The position numbers and the translations under genes are program-made. A stretch of 64,000 nt of DNA from Lampris incognitus (taxonomy: Eukaryota > Chordata > Actinopteri > Lampriformes > Lampridae): positions 56,774,356-56,838,355 of the forward strand of contig NC_079220.1 of NCBI RefSeq assembly GCF_029633865.1, written 5' to 3'. Positions within the stretch are counted from its first letter, which is position 1. Each line of letters opens with the position of its first letter. The notes beneath the pieces were generated by a model. It made no database searches, was not told the DNA's origin, and saw only the letters and a list, made by a program, of their open reading frames with translations. Of this stretch, positions 60,101 to 64,000 are shown one piece after another.

Positions 60101-60698
60101 ACAGGGCTCGCCGTTTACACGACACCAGAAAGCTGTTGTGGCTTTTACAGATGTTTTGGGTTGCGGCCATGCTCGCGCCGGTGTCCAACATCTGCCCAGC
60201 GCGCGTCAGTGGAGACGCGGAGATGAAGAACTGAGCTGTCGCCTCCTCTGACCATGTTGTCCCCAGCCTTTAATGCTGCACCCTATCGGGGTGAGCTCTG
60301 CACGCTGCAACGCGGTCACCGGGGGACAGTCCGGACTAGTCGGGGGGGGGGCAGTCCGGACTAGTCGGGGGGGGGGCAGTCCGGACTAGTCGAGGGGGGG
60401 CAGTCCGGACTAGTCCATCACCAAATGCATGCATTCTAACACGTGTTTAACTTTCTGGCTTCCATCAGACAACACAAGACAGCGCTAGATACAGGGTAGC
60501 AGCAGGGTGGATGCAGGGTGGATGTAGGGTGGATGCAGGGTGGCCGAGAGACTTACCTGACTCGGGTCCTGCAGCGACGTGTCGGATCAGATGAGCGCTG
60601 ACCAAGTCGGACACGCAGCTCTTTCGGGGCCTCCGACCCCATAAACAACCCCGGCCACCGTGAGACAGACCCTGGAGGAGCCGCTGCAGGAGAGCCAT
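51385..60698 (-). CDS. nme4: Nucleoside diphosphate kinase, mitochondrial (nme4-like)
   Basis: Five minus-strand exons join in frame to 199 codons: 60698-60557, 57767-57637, 57513-57412, 54297-54185 and 51496-51385 (stop); all introns are GT-AG. The enzyme transfers the terminal phosphate between nucleoside di- and triphosphates. Residues 1-47 ([17 protein letters not shown]...) are rich in Arg, Leu and Ser with almost no acidic residues, as in a mitochondrial presequence. The core begins [18 protein letters not shown] (Lys61 near the phosphate site), then [43 protein letters not shown], and the active-site motif NVVHASDS with the phospho-accepting His167. It ends [17 protein letters not shown], the presequence and the A in HASDS favour NME4 over the cytosolic NME1/2; NME3 is the main alternative. 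All residues expected for activity are present. Confidence 0.92.
52417..52486 (+). tRNA. tRNA-Cys(GCA)-like sequence, probably a pseudogene
   Basis: GCTCAGAGGTAGAGCATTTG (D arm) and the anticodon loop CTGCAAA with anticodon GCA match vertebrate tRNA-Cys. The T arm is degraded: the loop is TTTAAAT instead of TTCAAAT, one stem base is missing, and the acceptor stem has a mismatch and a G-T pair. A SINE-B head begins 13 bp downstream. It lies in the last intron of nme4. Confidence 0.65.
52499..52855 (+). mobile_element. SINE family B copy in nme4 intron 4
   Basis: Full-length: GGGCGGCACGATGGCCCAGT head, body GTGTGGAGTTTGCATGTTCT, and a tail with GATTTCCCCAAGGGGACTAA then TAAAGG. Opposite to nme4. 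Confidence 0.88.
53316..53745 (-). mobile_element. SINE family A copy 14 in nme4 intron 4
   Basis: Full-length and in the same orientation as nme4. AGCTGTGAATTTT and AGCTGTGACTTTT flank it (target-site duplication with one mismatch). Confidence 0.92.
54066..54133. repeat. (CA)n microsatellite
   Basis: An uninterrupted CA tract of about 66 bp, 52 bp downstream of nme4 exon 4. Confidence 0.97.
54636..54725. repeat. 17-18 bp tandem repeat
   Basis: CCCCCCATGCAAGTGTCC repeated five times with C-run length changes. Confidence 0.93.
55744..56772. mobile_element. MULE-like element with 10-bp target duplication
   Basis: Terminal inverted repeats begin GGTAGAGGCTAGTTCCCG and end CGGGAACTAGCCTCTACC. 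The 10-mer GTGGTTTGTG lies immediately on both sides (55734-55743 and 56773-56782), and removing the insert restores a continuous hAT end. A 9-10 bp duplication points to the Mutator-like superfamily. No transposase is encoded in its 1029 bp. Confidence 0.78.
55886..55939. repeat. Interstitial telomere-like repeats
   Basis: Several TAACCC/TTAACC units, interrupted once by CCGCCTC, lie within the MULE-like element. They match the C-rich vertebrate telomere strand. Confidence 0.8.
60325..60420. repeat. 27-bp repeat with G-runs and palindromic AGTCCGGACT
   Basis: Four copies of CAGTCCGGACTAGTC separated by runs of seven to ten G, within the first intron of nme4 about 140 bp from exon 1. Confidence 0.93.
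60460..60545. repeat. GCAGGGTGGAT short tandem
   Basis: About five copies of a 10-11 bp unit (GATGCAGGGTG) directly upstream of the nme4 exon 1 splice donor. Confidence 0.85.
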
Positions 60699-60867
60699 GA
60701 CTCCCCGCTGTGTCGGCGAAGTGGACGCCCCGGGTTCGGGATTTACACTATATGTACCGTCCACACACCAGCCAATTGTCCCTCAAGCAAAAGTCACGAG
60801 TCCTCCCACTATGTACAGTACAGGAAGCCCCCGCCAGACAGCAGACGGCCTCCTGGTCTCAAACCAA

Positions 60868-60930
60868 CCTTTTTTTTTTTTTTTGGAGGAGGAGGAGGAG
60901 GAGGAGGCGGAGGAGGAGGCGGAAGTCCAA
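60868..60930. repeat. poly-T and (GGA)n tract
   Basis: An 18-base T run followed by GGA repeats with GGC variants, about 170 bp upstream of the nme4 start codon (possible promoter region). Confidence 0.92.
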
Positions 60931-61324
60931 CAAAATAGTGGGAATTAAATCAAATCAAATCAAATCAATGCTACTTGCATAGCCCGGAATCAGTTGTTCC
61001 ACGGCTTTGATACTGGCAGCTGAGTTGGACAGAAGCCAACTCACTGGAAGTCAAACTTTGAACATCACCTCTGGAATGCACTCCCCCCCTCCCCCCCCCG
61101 CCGACTGTTTTGCACCTTTTCAGTATTTTCGACAAGGGTCGTGGGTACAAATACACCGAAAACCGCATCCTCAACATCTTTCTACACTCGAGGACTTTGT
61201 CGAGAACGTGATTAAAATGCACAACTCCCGAAACCTTTGGTCTCTCGTGACTAACCACAGTGGTCACGCTACATGGGCTGGGGGTCATTACCGAAGCAAC
61301 ACATGTTTGGGGGACCCCCCCTCG

Positions 61325-61610
61325 ATATTTACCGATACTTCTGAGAACCGGTACTTGTTAGAACCGGTACTTGTTATACCCGATACTTCTTAGAACCGAT
61401 ACTTCTTAGAACCGGTACTTGTTAGAACCAATACTTCTTAGAACAGGTACTTGTTAGAACCGGTACTTATTAGAACCGGTACTTGTTATAACCGATACTT
61501 GTTAGAACCGATACTTCTTAGAACAGGTACTTGTTAGAACCGATACTTGTTAGAACCGGTACTTGTTAGAACCGGTACTTGTTAGAACCAGTACTTCTTA
61601 GAACCGGGCA
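61325..61610. repeat. 16-bp minisatellite
   Basis: Unit TTAGAACCGGTACTTG (variants GATACTTC, AACAGGTACTTG) repeated about 17 times. Confidence 0.93.
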
Positions 61611-62030
61611 ACACGGTCGCGTTGAGGCGAACTCTAGCGAAGCTGCATTTCAAAGTGAAGGGACATGGCGGTGTCCAAGCACACTGAAAGGAAACACATC
61701 AGTATTGGAGGAGCACATGGACCTCAGTTTTTGCTGCAGACTCGACCAATTATAATACTCTGCCGTCAGCCACCGTCTGGTCACAAGTTCTTTGCATTGC
61801 CAAAAACAGTTGACAAGTTGTTCCAAACAGTTTTCTTAGTAAATAATTTCTAGACACTGGCAGCTGTCATGGGGAGAGTGGTTAATAAAACCAAACATTG
61901 ACTAACTTGACCCGCGATTTCACAATCCTGAGACAGGAGTGCTCAAATATTAAATAAAATGTAAAATCAGTTAAAAAAAACAGACCTCTTCGCTGATTGC
62001 ACACTGGTTGCATGTTAAAAGCTCTTAAAT

Positions 62031-62550
62031 GACTGGTCAGCACCAGCAATAGTGCGGTATAACTGGTCAGCACCAGCAGAAGTGCAGTATAACTTGTCAG
62101 CACCAGCAATAGTGCAGTATAACTTGTCAGCACCAGCAATAGTGCGGTATAACTGGTCAGCACCAGCAGAAGTGCGGTATAACTGGTCAGCACCAGCAAT
62201 AGTGCGGTATAACTGGTCAGCACCAGCAGAAGTGCAGTATAACTGGTCAGCACCAGCAGAAGTGCAGTATAACTGGTCAGCACCAGCAGAAGTGCAGTAT
62301 AACTTGTCAGCACCAGCAATAGTGCAGTATAACTGGTCAGCACCAGCAGAAGTGCAGTATAACTGGTCAGCACCAGCAGAAGTGCAGTATAACTGGTCAG
62401 CACCAGCAGAAGTGCAGTACGACTGGCCAGCACCAGCGGAAGTGCAGTATAACTGGTCAGCACCAGCAGAAGTGCAGTATAACTGGTCAGCACCAGCAGA
62501 AGTGCAGTACGACTGGCCAGCACCAGCGGAAGTGCAGTATAACTGGTCAC
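62031..62550. repeat. 30-bp minisatellite
   Basis: Unit AACTGGTCAGCACCAGCAGA followed by AGTGCAGTAT, 17 copies. The 30-bp length gives long open frames on both strands (QYNWSAPAEV on plus). Confidence 0.96.
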
Positions 62551-62712
62551 AAAAGCCATTGTGTTTTTTAAGGGGGATAAGAAGCTGCAGAATACCTGCA
62601 GTCTGTTAGGCATCACACCGTGTCAACTTCTCAAACAGATTTAACTGGCATCCGCTGTGGACTGCCTTCTTTTGGTTTTGTTGATCCCAACCACATCTTA
62701 TACAGAAACTTT

Positions 62713-63107
62713 GGTAACACTTTCTATGAAGCTTGCATCTATAACGCCCTATAACTGCAGCTATAAGTCATTGTAAGAGTCATTATAACCATGTATAGTA
62801 CGCCCTCACAACACCTCATAACCACCTTTACGATACATTGTCAATTTAATTTTATGCATTATAAATATGTCATCAGCCTGTTTATCTGTCAAATGTCATA
62901 ATGCATCATAGCCAACTTGTTTTGCTGAAGTTGTGTAGAGGTGCATAATGAGACTTCAGTGCTATTTCAGTCTTCAGCCATAACCGTTAGTCATTGTAAT
63001 ACACATTATAGGAAAGTATGGGCGTTATAGATGCAATAGATGCTTATAGGGCATTATAGATGTTTATAGAGTGTTATAGATGCAAGCTTCATCGAAAAAG
63101 TGTTACC
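62713..63107. mobile_element. MITE with about 35-bp terminal inverted repeats
   Basis: The left end GGTAACACTTTCTATGAAGC and the right end, read in reverse complement (GGTAACACTTTTTCGATGAA), both continue GCTTGCATCTATAAC. The interior is AT-rich with many TATAA motifs and no open frame. Superfamily not determined. Confidence 0.82.
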
Positions 63108-63109
63108 GA

Positions 63110-64000
63110 AACGGTTTTTTTTGGGGGGGGGGGTTACGAAGTGGAGGAGTTAAATGGTTAAACTGTCCTTGAAACATGTACCCTCTCCTTTGTACTCTTA
63201 AAAACAATCAATAAACGAGGGGTTAAGTACATGAACAGGTTGGCAAACCTGTTTTGGTAAACAATCTATTTCTGCACATTTTGTACAACATTAAATGAGA
63301 AAATGGCCATTTTACAACTCCCCGGTGTCAAATAAAGTCTGGTGCTGCCTTCTAAAGCCGGATTCTTTGAATCCGTTCGAGTCTTTAAATCTGATGAATC
63401 CAGTAGGACTGACATGTCAGGACTACAGTAATTCAGTTCACAGAAAAGCACCATGCACATCCACGTTCAGTGTCTGGGCCACTCAAGATGGTGTCACCCT
63501 GGAATACGCCTCAACTCCAGTTTCCCCACATCTTGAGTTTCTGCCTTGCTCTTGGTAAGTGAGCCTAACAAAGCAAAGCTCTTCGTGAGATCAGAAGAGA
63601 CCCAAACACAATGACATCACATATTCAGTTACAGGAGAGTAAAAATTGACATTCATTTCTATTATTTATACTTTTTTTTGTTTTGTCCCAGGTCTGCTCC
63701 CTTCAACCAGACCAACTGAGGGTCGTGGGAAAGGAAAACTACTTAAGAGTCTGGCTCCTCATCTACTCCACTGACTCTTCAGCAACTTGCTACTGCTTGG
63801 ACTGGCTTTTGGATAGAAGTCGTGTCAAACCCAACCTCGGTTTACACAGTCCCATGAGCGAACGTGCTCCGCTCCAGCATACAGTATGTGAAGGACAAGT
63901 TAGTAGAACACGACACCCATCGTGACGCGTCCTTAGCTAACAGTACATAAGGGTGCTGCATTACCCGTCCACAACGCAGAGTAGCAGCATGGAGACAAGC
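63110..64000. other. Right window edge, no confirmed gene
   Basis: A frame ending at a GTAAGT donor (63556) and a frame after a TTTTGTCCCAG acceptor (63691 onward) could be exons of a plus-strand gene, but neither has a domain I recognise. Confidence 0.3.

Larger units (their letters stand above)
57770..60555. other. nme4 intron 1, no other gene recognised
   Basis: Contains C/G homopolymers (near 58530, 59043, 59190 and 59587), an AATCATAATAA tract at 57940-58025 and a TG microsatellite at 59836-59890. The right part is GC-rich. Confidence 0.5.

Noticed and set aside
61882-62616. 185- and 244-codon frames
   Set aside because: A 30-bp tandem repeat read in stop-free frames on both strands.
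63295-63925. Possible exon pair with GTAAGT donor and CAG acceptor at the right edge
   Set aside because: Signals exist but neither translation resembles a known family, and the window ends too soon to extend the model.
1-64000. CRISPR arrays
   Set aside because: The many regular repeats have no unique spacers of constant length, and the sequence is clearly eukaryotic; they are minisatellites.

Overview
The window is nuclear DNA from a vertebrate, almost certainly a teleost fish. Three intron-containing vertebrate genes with GT-AG splice sites are embedded in fish-type repeats: tRNA-derived SINEs, a 5S rRNA-derived SINE, Tc1/mariner, hAT-like and LINE fragments, a decayed retrovirus-like gag/protease, and very many micro- and minisatellites. 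There are no bacterial operons, CRISPR arrays or rRNA genes. A 200-base run of N at 28483-28682 marks a scaffold gap.

Layout. 1-10.1 kb is gene-free and repeat-dominated: an AT-rich satellite, a 27-bp minisatellite, SINEs, two pieces of a U6 snRNA sequence and a hammerhead-ribozyme-like core. 10.2-21.9 kb (minus strand) holds a complete 11-exon SLC6 neurotransmitter/amino-acid transporter gene of 709 codons, best matched to slc6a16. A 5S-derived SINE ends 35 bp upstream of its start codon. 22-40 kb is repeat-rich: a Tc1 relic, several minisatellites, the gap, a LINE 3' end with a 550-bp trinucleotide tail, and a broken retroviral gag/protease relic. 40.4-48.5 kb (plus strand) holds an eps8l1-like gene with 14 exons visible. 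Its SH3 and C-terminal domains are intact, but no exon for the usual N-terminal PTB domain was found. 51.4-60.7 kb (minus strand) holds a complete 5-exon nme4-like nucleoside diphosphate kinase of 199 codons with the catalytic histidine and a probable mitochondrial presequence. Its largest intron contains a MULE-like element nested inside a hAT-like element. 61-64 kb is again minisatellites and a MITE.

The three genes share no evident pathway: a membrane transporter, an actin/signalling adaptor and a mitochondrial nucleotide enzyme. eps8l1 and nme4 are convergent; slc6a16 and eps8l1 are divergent, separated by about 18 kb of repeats. Exon boundaries were read by hand from splice signals, reading-frame continuity and remembered family sequence. 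No database search was run.
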